A DNA stretch of 64,000 nucleotides from Lasioglossum baleicum. Taxonomy: Eukaryota > Arthropoda > Insecta > Hymenoptera > Halictidae. Location of the stretch: positions 5,580,001 to 5,644,000 of the forward strand of contig NC_134930.1 of assembly GCF_051020765.1 (NCBI RefSeq). Direction: 5' to 3'. The notes beneath the pieces were generated by a model that worked only from the letters and a program-made list of their open reading frames with translations, had not been told where the DNA came from and did no database searches. Below are positions 36,065 through 45,100 of the stretch, one piece after another (the first letter of the stretch is position 1; each line of letters begins with the position of its first letter). Position numbers and translations under genes: made by a program.

Positions 36065-39000
36065 AGTACACCCCACGCCCGTTCATCCGGATAAAAGTCC
36101 TCGGACGAGAAGTCGAGGCATTATTAGACACAGGGTCGCAGATCTCGTGCATCAACGAAGAAGTTAAGGAATGGGCACAAGAACAAGGCCTCCAGACCAA
36201 CCCACGAACTGGCATGATCTCATTGGCAGACGGATCCGACACACAGCCCGCCGGCACCATCCGACTCCCGTTTTCAAACGACGAGCAAACCTGGACACAC
36301 GAATTCACCGTCCTACCGAATATGGGGCCACCGGTATTACTCGGAATTCAAGCAATAGCAGACATGGACCTGGAACTGAAGCCACCTCCCGACATCGCCT
36401 CCTGGCCTGCCTACTACAGGGCCGAGCCCTGCCTCCAAGTAGGCCTCCGAAGACCACAGGAAACCGACCAAGCCCAACTCCAGGCCTTTCTCGAAAACGA
36501 AATGGGAAAATTCGAAACCGTCCCAGGGCGCACCACCCTTACCCAACACCGAATCAAACTTATGGACGAGACGCCCATTAAGCAGCGATACCGGCCACGA
36601 AACCCGGCCATGCAAACCGTAATTAACGAAGAAGTGGACAAGATGAGGAAGGAAGGAGTAATCGAACCATCCAGCAGCCCATGGAGCTCTCCCGTAGTAG
36701 TGGTCAAAAAGAAAGACGGCAAACCCCGATTTTGTGTCGACTTCCGGAAACTAAACGAACGAACGGAAAAAGACGCCTACCCGTTGCCACATATACAGGC
36801 CACCCTCGACAAGCTACGAGGAGCAAGGTTCCTGACCACCCTCGACCTAAAAAATGGTTACTGGCAAGTACCGCTAGAACGCGCCAGCCGACCCCTCACC
36901 GCCTTTACCGTTCCGGGTAAGGGGCTATTCCAGTTTACCGTCATGCCGTTCGGACTACACTCCGCGCCGGCCACCTTCCAACGGCTGCTGGACCAAATCA
37001 TCGGTCCCGAGCTCGAACCTTACGCGTTCGCATACCTCGACGACATTATTATCGTCAGCAGGACGTTTAAAGAACACTTACGGCACCTCCGAGAAGTATT
37101 CCACCGTCTACGTACCGCCGGGCTGCGACTAAACCCGGATAAGTGCCGCTTCTGCGTCGACAGTCTACGATATTTAGGCCATATAGTCGACCAGCAAGGC
37201 ATCCGGACCGACCCCGAGAAAACCAGCGCAATCGCCCAGCTCGCCACACCAAAGACGATACGAGAAATCCGAAGATTCCACGGTATGGCATCGTGGTACC
37301 GGCGTTTTATCCCGAACTTCGCGGAGCTTATGGAACCACTGACACAGCTCACCAGAAAAAACGCGAAGTGGAAATGGACAGAAATAGAGGAAAACGCCTT
37401 CCAGAAAATGAAGGACAAACTCATCGCCGCACCGATATTGGCTTGCCCGAACTTCAACGAGCCGTTCACCCTGCAAACAGATGCCAGCGATCATGGGCTC
37501 GGAATCGTCCTCACACAGGGACCAGACGACAACGAGAGGGTTATCGCCTACGCCAGCCATACGCTGAGCGCAACCGAGCGCAATTACAGCGCCACGGAAA
37601 AGGAATGCCTCGCCGTAGTCTGGGGCATCCGGAAAATGAAGCCATACCTGGAAGGCTACCACTTCACGGTGGTCACAGACCACCAGGCACTAAGATGGCT
37701 CCGCCAGATTGACAACCCGACCGGCCGACTCGCCCGATGGGCCCTGGAATTGCAACAATTTGACTTCACCGTCAAATACCGACCCGGGAAACTAAACCAT
37801 GTAGCAGACACGTTGTCCAGAATCGAACCTGCACCGGGCGTAAGCCTGTTACGGCCAAAACAACGCACCGACACATGGTACGAAAAAAAAATAGCCGCCG
37901 TCCGAGAGAACCCCTCATCAGAACCGGAATACCGGATCCAGGACGGAAAATTGCAACGCCACATATTGCACCAGCTCGACTACAACGAGCCCGAACCCGG
38001 ATCCGCATGGAAATTATGCGTACCCATAAACGAACGGGAAACGCTCCTCCAGCAATACCACGACGACCCCACGGCCGGGCACCTAGGAGTGGCAAAAACA
38101 ATCGTCCGGCTCGCACAGAGATTCTATTGGCCGGGCATGTTTCGGGAAACCGCCCGATACGTACGAGGATGTACGAACTGCCAGCAGTACAAATCACCCC
38201 CGCTAGCACCACCGGGGCAGCTACACGCCAACCCAGGGACACAACCGTGGCACACGGTTTCAGTAGACCTCGTCGGCCCACTACCACGATCCCGCCGGGG
38301 ACACATATGGTTACTGGTGGCGCTGGATCGCTTTACCAAATGGGTTGAACTAACACCCCTACGAAAGGCAACCAGTAGCGCCGTGGCCGCCGCTATCCAA
38401 AAAGATATCATACTACGACACGGCGCCCCGCAAACAATAATCTCCGACAACGGACGACAATTTATCGGGGAACCGTTCACCAGCATGCTACGCACCACGG
38501 GCGTCGAACACCGGCGCACGCCACCCTACTCTCCGCAATGTAACCCGGTAGAAAGAGCCAACAAAGTGGTCAAGACGATGCTCGCCCAGTACACCGGAGA
38601 CCGACACGACCGATGGGACGAAAAAGTGGACGAAGTCAGGTTCGCCATAAACACGGCATGGCATGAATCCACCGGGTACAGTCCAGCCTACCTGAACCAC
38701 GGCCGAGAACTCCGAGTCCCCGGACAAACAGCAACCGGAACCACGCCCGACAGACCGCAGGCCCGGTGGAAAAATCTCCACGAGGCACAAGAACTAGCAA
38801 AACTACACCTGGCCCAAGCATTCGGACGCCAGGCCAAATACTATAACCTGAGACACCGGAACTGGAGGCCAACAGTAGGAGATAGAGTCTGGAAAAAGGA
38901 ACATACCCTGTCAGACAAAGGGGCGGGCATCGCCGCAAAGCTCGCCCCCAAATACAGCGGACCATACACAGTGGAACGCATCATATCACCAGTCATTGTC

Positions 39001-40305
39001 GACCTGCGAGACAGCCGCGGCAAATGGACAAGACACATACATATACAGGACCTGAAACCCGAGGCAAACTCGGATCCAGACACCGCCCAAACGGATGGAA
39101 AAAGTACACCCGAACCGGTCCCCTCCACCTTAACGGTCCCGACCACTCCCGATTCCCCCGAACGCCACCGTCGCGGACGCCCCAGAAAAAATGCTCAAAT
39201 TTCTTATGTTCACAGGAAAATGGATACAGACTTCTACGAAGGACTCGTAGGCCTCTTCAGTGACGCCGAAGAAAACGGGCTACAAACACCACCCCCGCCA
39301 AGAACACCTGAGCCAACGACCGAACCAGCCGACAGCAAACCTGACCCCAGCCAACCATCACAAGCAGAACCGACAACAACCAGGGAACACCACACCGAAC
39401 CAACCCCCGACACGCCACCAACAGAACCCACCACCCCTGCCCCCGTAATGCCCACCCTCGCACCACCGAGAGACCAACCTGCAACCACAAAGGCGCCTGA
39501 CAAAACAAACGAAACATGGGAAGAAATAACGAGGCGTAAGGCTACACGACCGCGACCGGTCACCACGTCCAAGCGACAGGGGGTGGACGGCAACAACAAC
39601 GTCACACCACGCAACAAACCAACCATCCGGTCAATCACGACCATACGACCGGTCGGATGGTTGCAAACCAAACCAGGCCTCCCCACACCGAACGAAGCCG
39701 TAGGCCCCACAGCCATATCCGAACACCGCCGGATGGCAGGCCACGAATTCGAGGGGGGCATGCCAGGAAACTTGCCGGAAAAACCAAACTGGTGGCCCAA
39801 CGGACTGACCCTACCACCACCCAGGCAGTACCGCCAGGCAGAGAAACGAAGAAGGCGAGCTCTGACACCGAACCACCCCGGCCCTTCACCCGCCAGTCGA
39901 CCAAAAGCCTCGGTACAAATACCCATATCAATATGGAGAAGCTTACAAGCACTGCAGATCAAACCACGCCAAAACCCGACAAAACCCGCACCAGAACCGA
40001 TCACGATTGATCTCACCGACACAAACAGCCAGGACGAACAAGACAGCCAGGAGGTCCCGAACATAGCCACATTGCCACCCATACCGTACGAAGGGGAATA
40101 TAGACCCTGCAGCACGAAATGGTTTCCCCTGCCGACAGGCCAGCAAGTCGAGGTACCACAGCGGTTCATCGTAGCCCGAGAATTCTGGGTAAACACCGAC
40201 ACAGAACGATGGGTCCTACTATTCACACGGCAAGGGACTCTGAGACGGTGCCGACTACGACCGACCTCAAAAAAAAACATCGATAACACATATGTACAGA
40301 AATAA
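35935..40305 (+). CDS. pol: Pol polyprotein: protease, RT, RNase H, integrase plus long tail
   Basis: Open frame of 1,456 codons, expressed as a Gag-Pol fusion by -1 slippage at 36010-36016. The ATG at 35935 is therefore probably not used, and translated Pol begins about residue 28. Residue numbers follow the open frame. Protease: DTGS at 65-68. Reverse transcriptase: VDFRKLN near 268, catalytic D304 in LDLKNGYW, MPFG near 337, and YLDD at 367-370. RNase H: D516, E555, D582, D625. Integrase: zinc-binding H709, H716, C746, C749; catalytic D778, D838, E873 with the usual 35-residue D-E spacing; GPY/F module at 1009-1011. Past residue ~1040 comes a ~415-aa tail: an AT-hook-like RRGRPRK (1079-1085), a Pro/Thr-rich stretch (1110-1190), a SUMO-interacting-like ITIDLTD (1356-1362) with acidic follow-up, and a basic end. 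No chromodomain and no stop or frameshift is visible. Confidence 0.95.
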   Translation: MQKQVQAFLLTLRSRRSADPGVPPAGKRTKGLDADGQPPVPCIKYTPRPFIRIKVLGREVEALLDTGSQISCINEEVKEWAQEQGLQTNPRTGMISLADGSDTQPAGTIRLPFSNDEQTWTHEFTVLPNMGPPVLLGIQAIADMDLELKPPPDIASWPAYYRAEPCLQVGLRRPQETDQAQLQAFLENEMGKFETVPGRTTLTQHRIKLMDETPIKQRYRPRNPAMQTVINEEVDKMRKEGVIEPSSSPWSSPVVVVKKKDGKPRFCVDFRKLNERTEKDAYPLPHIQATLDKLRGARFLTTLDLKNGYWQVPLERASRPLTAFTVPGKGLFQFTVMPFGLHSAPATFQRLLDQIIGPELEPYAFAYLDDIIIVSRTFKEHLRHLREVFHRLRTAGLRLNPDKCRFCVDSLRYLGHIVDQQGIRTDPEKTSAIAQLATPKTIREIRRFHGMASWYRRFIPNFAELMEPLTQLTRKNAKWKWTEIEENAFQKMKDKLIAAPILACPNFNEPFTLQTDASDHGLGIVLTQGPDDNERVIAYASHTLSATERNYSATEKECLAVVWGIRKMKPYLEGYHFTVVTDHQALRWLRQIDNPTGRLARWALELQQFDFTVKYRPGKLNHVADTLSRIEPAPGVSLLRPKQRTDTWYEKKIAAVRENPSSEPEYRIQDGKLQRHILHQLDYNEPEPGSAWKLCVPINERETLLQQYHDDPTAGHLGVAKTIVRLAQRFYWPGMFRETARYVRGCTNCQQYKSPPLAPPGQLHANPGTQPWHTVSVDLVGPLPRSRRGHIWLLVALDRFTKWVELTPLRKATSSAVAAAIQKDIILRHGAPQTIISDNGRQFIGEPFTSMLRTTGVEHRRTPPYSPQCNPVERANKVVKTMLAQYTGDRHDRWDEKVDEVRFAINTAWHESTGYSPAYLNHGRELRVPGQTATGTTPDRPQARWKNLHEAQELAKLHLAQAFGRQAKYYNLRHRNWRPTVGDRVWKKEHTLSDKGAGIAAKLAPKYSGPYTVERIISPVIVDLRDSRGKWTRHIHIQDLKPEANSDPDTAQTDGKSTPEPVPSTLTVPTTPDSPERHRRGRPRKNAQISYVHRKMDTDFYEGLVGLFSDAEENGLQTPPPPRTPEPTTEPADSKPDPSQPSQAEPTTTREHHTEPTPDTPPTEPTTPAPVMPTLAPPRDQPATTKAPDKTNETWEEITRRKATRPRPVTTSKRQGVDGNNNVTPRNKPTIRSITTIRPVGWLQTKPGLPTPNEAVGPTAISEHRRMAGHEFEGGMPGNLPEKPNWWPNGLTLPPPRQYRQAEKRRRRALTPNHPGPSPASRPKASVQIPISIWRSLQALQIKPRQNPTKPAPEPITIDLTDTNSQDEQDSQEVPNIATLPPIPYEGEYRPCSTKWFPLPTGQQVEVPQRFIVAREFWVNTDTERWVLLFTRQGTLRRCRLRPTSKKNIDNTYVQK
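36010..36082 (+). promoter_or_regulatory. -1 programmed ribosomal frameshift signal (gag to pol)
   Basis: The slippery heptamer G GGA AAC (36010-36016) is read in the gag phase as Gly341-Asn342, the exact X XXY YYZ arrangement. The same heptamer is used by several retroviruses. The pol frame is -1 relative to gag and opens only after a TGA at 35932-35934, so slippage must occur in the 130-nt overlap. A 7-nt spacer is followed by the perfect stem GGGACT (36024-36029) with AGTCCC (36051-36056). Within its loop ACGGGC (36038-36043) can pair with GCCCGT (36077-36082) to make a pseudoknot. Alternatively a small CGG-GCAA-CCG hairpin (36039-36048) can form in the loop. Confidence 0.88.
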
Positions 40306-40390
40306 CTTATACATTCGCTTATACAAATAAAAACGATACTACTGTACCACAACTATATGTGAATAAAGAGCCGCGCTTACTCGCTCACCC
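40306..40390 (+). terminator. Short 3' untranslated stretch with two AATAAA signals
   Basis: AATAAA occurs at 40326-40331 and 40362-40367 between the pol stop and the polypurine tract. These are the only canonical poly(A) hexamers I see near the 3' end, yet cleavage just after them would give an RNA lacking the polypurine tract and 3' R region. They may make a shorter gag-pol mRNA, or be unused, with a TATAAA-type signal in the LTR serving the genomic RNA. Confidence 0.5.
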
Positions 40391-40405
40391 AAAGAAAGGG
40401 AGGGG
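40391..40405 (+). other. Polypurine tract
   Basis: AAAGAAAGGGAGGGG lies directly before the TGTAAC of the 3' LTR. Fifteen purines abutting U3 is the standard RNase H-resistant primer for plus-strand DNA synthesis. Confidence 0.93.
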
Positions 40406-41675
40406 TGTAACAAACCTGCACTAGGCAAGCTTGTTACGAACAGCTGATCTCCGAAAGAGCCCGAGGTTCCCCGAAACCCACCGAGCCACACCGGCGTAAA
40501 CAACACTTCCCCGAAACTCCTTGATCAAAGTGTCATCCACCAAAAACCAAAATATACGCAAAACCCAGTAGAAAAACCATAGAACACACCTTACCTCACC
40601 ACCAACCCTCACCTCCAAACAGGACATTTTGGGGAGTATAAAAGGCCTCCGAAATATGCCAAATGATCGCAGTCCTGCTTAGGCGACCTAAGCATTTACC
40701 GCGCACCAGGTACCCGATCCTCCGACGACGACGTCGTAAACCAGTCCACCGTAAAGTACCGCTCCTTCAACGAGACGTTGAGACCAGCCCGCCGGAAACC
40801 TCCAGTTCCTGCACACCACGTAAGACATCGTTCCCTCGACGAAGACGTCGATCACGATATAAAACACTCCCACGACGAAGACGTCGACACCAGTCCCGAC
40901 TACCTCCAGTAGCACCGCTCCCTCGACGAAGACGTCGACTCCTGACACCCGCTCCTGTGACGAGACGTCACCTCCAACACGCCGAACCCCTCTGTCACCG
41001 CTCCCGTGACGAGACGTCACCTCCTGCACCGAACTCCGTTCAACCACCGTTCCTGTGACGAGACGTCACTCCTCGCTCGTTCAAACACCGTTCCCGTGAC
41101 GAGACGTCACCTCCTGCACCGAACCCCGTTCAAACACCATCCTTGTGACGAGACGTCACTCTTCGCTCGTTCAAAGCACCGCTCCTGTGACGAGACGTCA
41201 CCCCCGTGCACCGAACCCCATTCGAACACCGTTCCCGTGACGAGACGTCACCCCCTTGCACCGAACCCCCGTTCAAAACAGCGTTCCCGTGACGAGACGT
41301 CACCCCCTTGTACCAAACCCCGTTCGAACACCGTTCCTGTGACGAGACGTCACCCCCTTGCACCGAAACCCCGGCCAAGCACCGTTTCCCGTGACCGGGC
41401 GTCACCCCTGACACCGAACCCCGGCAACGCCGGTCCTACGAAACCCGCTATCTACCTCTCCACGGCGATCCTGCGATCACCACCCAGTATCACCGTAATT
41501 ACGAGGTGGCGAGCTAGCTTTATAACGCAACACCGTCTTGTTTATTTCGTACCATTTCACCACGTCTTCCCGCTCCGGCCCGCACTACGCGAACCCCGGC
41601 ACGGCGAGCTATTCCCGCACTAAAGAAAACTCCGGACGGAAAGAACCGATCACGCGAGAAAGCGGCCCCGTTACA
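40406..41675 (+). repeat. 3' long terminal repeat
   Basis: 1,270 bp, a copy of 33468-34737. Comparing the two blocks I found no substitution or indel, as expected for a very young insertion, because both LTRs are made from one template at integration. It carries the same TATA box (40637-40644) and the same hairpin series (about 40,723-41,405). Confidence 0.96.
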
Positions 41676-41679
41676 AGGT
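41676..41679 (+). repeat. Target site duplication, right copy (AGGT)
   Basis: Directly follows the GTTACA end of the 3' LTR and matches 33464-33467. Removing the element and one AGGT restores a normal monomer reading AAGGTAGTGTATACC. Confidence 0.92.
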
Positions 41680-42119
41680 AGTGTATACCTGTTCGCGGAC
41701 GACACCGATCAGTCCCGTCTCGGCCTCATGGCTAAGAAGGTAGTGTATACCTGTTCGCGGACAACACCGATCAGTCCCATCTCGGCCTCATGGCTAAGAA
41801 GGTAGTGTATACCAGTTCGGGGACGAAACCGGTGAGTCCCATCTCGGCTTCATGGCTAGGAAGGTAGTGTATACCTGTTCGCGGACGACACCGATCAGTC
41901 CCGTCTCGGCCTCATGGCTAAGAAGGTAGTGTATACCTGTTCGCGGACAACACCGATCAGTCCCATCTCGGCCTCATGGCTAAGAAGGTAGTATATACCA
42001 GTTCGGGGACGACACCGATCAGTCCCATCTCGGCTTCATGGCTAAGAAGGTAGTGTATACCTGTTCGCGGACGACACCGATCAGTCCCTTCTCGACCTCA
42101 TGGCTAAGAAGGTAGTGTA

Positions 42120-45100
42120 TACCAGTTCGGGGACGAAACCGGTGAGTCCCATCACGGCTTCATGGCTAGGAAGGTAGTGTATACCTGTTCGCGGACGACA
42201 CCGATCAGTCCCATCACGGCCTAATGGCTAAGAAGGTAGTGTATACCTGTTCGCGGACAACACCGATCAGTCCCATCTCGGCCTCATGGCTAAGAAGGTA
42301 GTGTATACCAGTTCCGGACGACACCGGTAAGTCCCTTCTCGGCCTCATGGCTAAGAAGGTAGTATATACCAGTTCGGGGACGACACCGATCAGTCCCATC
42401 TCGGCCTCATGGCTAAGAAGGTAGTGTATACCAGTTCCGGACGACACCGGTAAGTCCCTTCTCGGGCTCATGGCTAAGAAGGTAGTGTATACCAGTTCGG
42501 GGACGAAACCGGTGAGTCCCATCTCGGCCTCATGGCTAAGAAGGTAGTGTATACCTGTTCGCGGACAACACCGATCAGTCCCATCTCGGCCTCATGGCTA
42601 AGAAGGTAGTGTATACCAGTTCCGGACGACACCGGTGAGTCCCATCTCGGCCTCATGGCTAAGAAGGTAGTGTATACCTGTTCGCGGACGACACCGATCA
42701 GTCCCGTCTCGGCGTCATGGCTAAGAAGGTAGTGTATACCTGTTCGCGGACAACACCGATCAGTCCCATCTCGGCCTCATGGTTAAGAAGGTAGTGTATA
42801 CCAGTTCCGGACGACACCGGTGAGTCCCATCTCGGCCTCATGGCTAAGAAGGTAGTGTACACCTGTTCGCGGACGACACCGATCAGTCCCTTCTCGACCT
42901 CATGGCTAAGAAGGTAGTATATACCAGTTCGGGGACGACACCGATCAGTCCCATCTCGGCCTCATGGCTAAGAAGGTAGTGTATACCAGTTCCGGACGAC
43001 ACCGGTAAGTCCCTTCTCGGGCTCATGGCTAAGAAGGTAGTGTATACCTGTTCGCGGACGACACCGATCAGTCCCGTCTCGGCGTCATGGCTAAGAAGGT
43101 AGTGTATACCTGTTCGCGGACAACACCGATCAGTCCCATCTCGGCCTCATGGTTAAGAAGGTAGTGTATACCAGTTCCGGACGACACCGGTGAGTCCCAT
43201 CTCGGCCTCATGGCTAAGAAGGTAGTGTACACCTGTTCGCGGACGACACCGATCAGTCCCTTCTCGACCTCATGGCTAAGAAGGTAGTGTATACCAGTTC
43301 GGGGACGAAACCGGTGAGTCCCATCTCGGCTTCATGGCTAGGAAGGTAGTGTATACCTGTTCGCGGACGACACCGATCAGTCCCATCTCGGCCCCATGGC
43401 TAAGAATGTAGTGTATACCAGTTCCGGACGACACCGGTTATTCCCTTCTCGGCCTCATGGCTAAGAAGGTAGTGTATACCTGTTCGCGGACGACACCGAT
43501 CAGTCCCTTCTCGGCCTCATGGCTAAGAAGGTAGTGTATACCAGTTCGGGGACGAAACCGGTGAGTCCCATCTCGGCCTCATGGCTAAGAAGGTAGTGTA
43601 TACCTGTTCGCGGACGACACCGATCAGTCCCATCTCGGCCTCGTGGCTAAGAAGGTAGTGTATACCAGTTCCGGACGACACCGGTAAGTCCCTTCTCGGC
43701 CTCATGGCTAAGAAGGTAGTGTATACCAGTTCGGGGACGAAACCGGTGAGTCCCATCTCGGCCTCATGGCTAAGAAGGTAGTGTATACCTGTTCGCGGAC
43801 GACACCGATCAGTCCCATCTCGGCCTCATGGCTAAGAAGGTAGTGTATACCAGTTCGGGGACGAAACCGGTGAGTTCCATCTCGGCCTCATGGCTAAGAT
43901 GGTAGTGTATACCAGTTCCGGGGGCACCGGTAAGTCCCTTCTCGGCCTCATGGCTAAGAAGGTAGTGTATACCAGTTCCGGACGAAACCGGTGAGTCCCA
44001 TCTTGGCCTCCTGGCTAAGAAGGTAGTGTATACCTGTTCGCGGACGACACCGATCAGTCCCATCTCGGCCTCGTGGCTAAGAAGGTAGTGTATACCAGTT
44101 CCGGACGACACCGGTAAGTCCCTTCTCGGCCTCATGGCTAAGAAGGTAGTGTATACCAGTTCGGGGACGAAACCGGTGAGTCCCATCTCGGCCTCATGGC
44201 TAAGAAGGTAGTGTATACCTGTTCGCGGACGACACCGATCAGTCCCATCTCGTCCTCATGGCTAAGAAGATAGTGTATACCAGTTCGGGGACGAAACCGG
44301 TGAGTCCCATCTCGGCCTCATGGCTAAGATGGTAGTGTATACCTGTTCGCGGACGACACCGATCAGTCCCATCTCGGCCTCATGGCTAAGAAGGTAGTGT
44401 ATACCTGTTCGCGGACGACACCGATCAGTCCCATCTCGGCCTCGTGGCTAAGAAGGTAGTGTATACCTGTTCGCGGACGACACCGATCAGTCCCATCTCG
44501 GCCTCATGGCTAAGAAGGTAGTGTATACCTGTTCGCGGACGACACCGATCAGTCCCATCTCGGCCACATGGCTAAGAAGGTAGTGTATACCTGTTCGCGG
44601 ACAACACCGATCAGTCCCATCTCTGCCTCATGGCTAAGAAGGTAGTGTATACCAGTTCCGGACGACACCGGTGAGTCCCATCTCGGCCTCATGGCTAAGA
44701 AGGTAGTGTATACCTGTTCGCGGACGACACCGATCAGTCCCTTCTCGGCCTCATGGCTAAGAAGGTAGTGTATACCAGTTCGGGGACGACACCGGTAAGT
44801 CCCTTCTCGGCCTCATGGCTAAGAAGGTAGTATATACCAGTTCTGGGACGACACCGATCAGTCCCATCTCGGCCTCATGGCTAAGAAGGTAGTGTATACC
44901 AGTTCCGGACGACACCGGTGAGTCCCATCTCGGCCTCATGGCTAAGAAGGTAGTGTATACCTGTTCGCGGACGACACCGATCAGTCCCGTCTCGGCCTCA
45001 TGGCTAAGAAGGTAGTGTATACCTGTTCGCGGACAACACCGATCAGTCCCATCTCGGCCTCATGGCTAAGAAGGTAGTGTATACCAGTTCCGGACGACAC

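Larger units (their letters stand above)
33468..41675 (+). mobile_element. Complete Ty3/gypsy-type LTR retrotransposon, intact
   Basis: An 8,208-bp element on the + strand within the satellite. In order it has a 1,270-bp 5' LTR, primer-binding site, gag, overlapping pol with domain order protease, reverse transcriptase, RNase H, integrase, then polypurine tract and a 3' LTR. The integrase-last order is that of the Ty3/gypsy (Metaviridae) group rather than Ty1/copia. Both ends are TG...CA with a 6-bp terminal inverted repeat TGTAAC/GTTACA. The target duplication is AGGT. The LTRs show no difference that I could find, and neither reading frame is broken, so the insertion is recent and the element may still be autonomous. 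No env-like frame and no chromodomain are visible, and no other copy of the element is present in the window. Confidence 0.97.

Noticed and set aside
35607..36308. 233-codon antisense open frame across the gag-pol overlap
   Set aside because: It lies opposite two well-supported genes and has low-complexity composition; a shadow frame.
39055..40305. Envelope gene or fused env domain after integrase
   Set aside because: No signal peptide, transmembrane segment or fusion-peptide-like stretch is seen in the tail, and no separate frame follows pol.
39234..40352. 372-codon antisense open frame opposite the Pol tail
   Set aside because: It is a shadow of the Pro/Thr-rich pol codons, with no domain and no promoter evidence.
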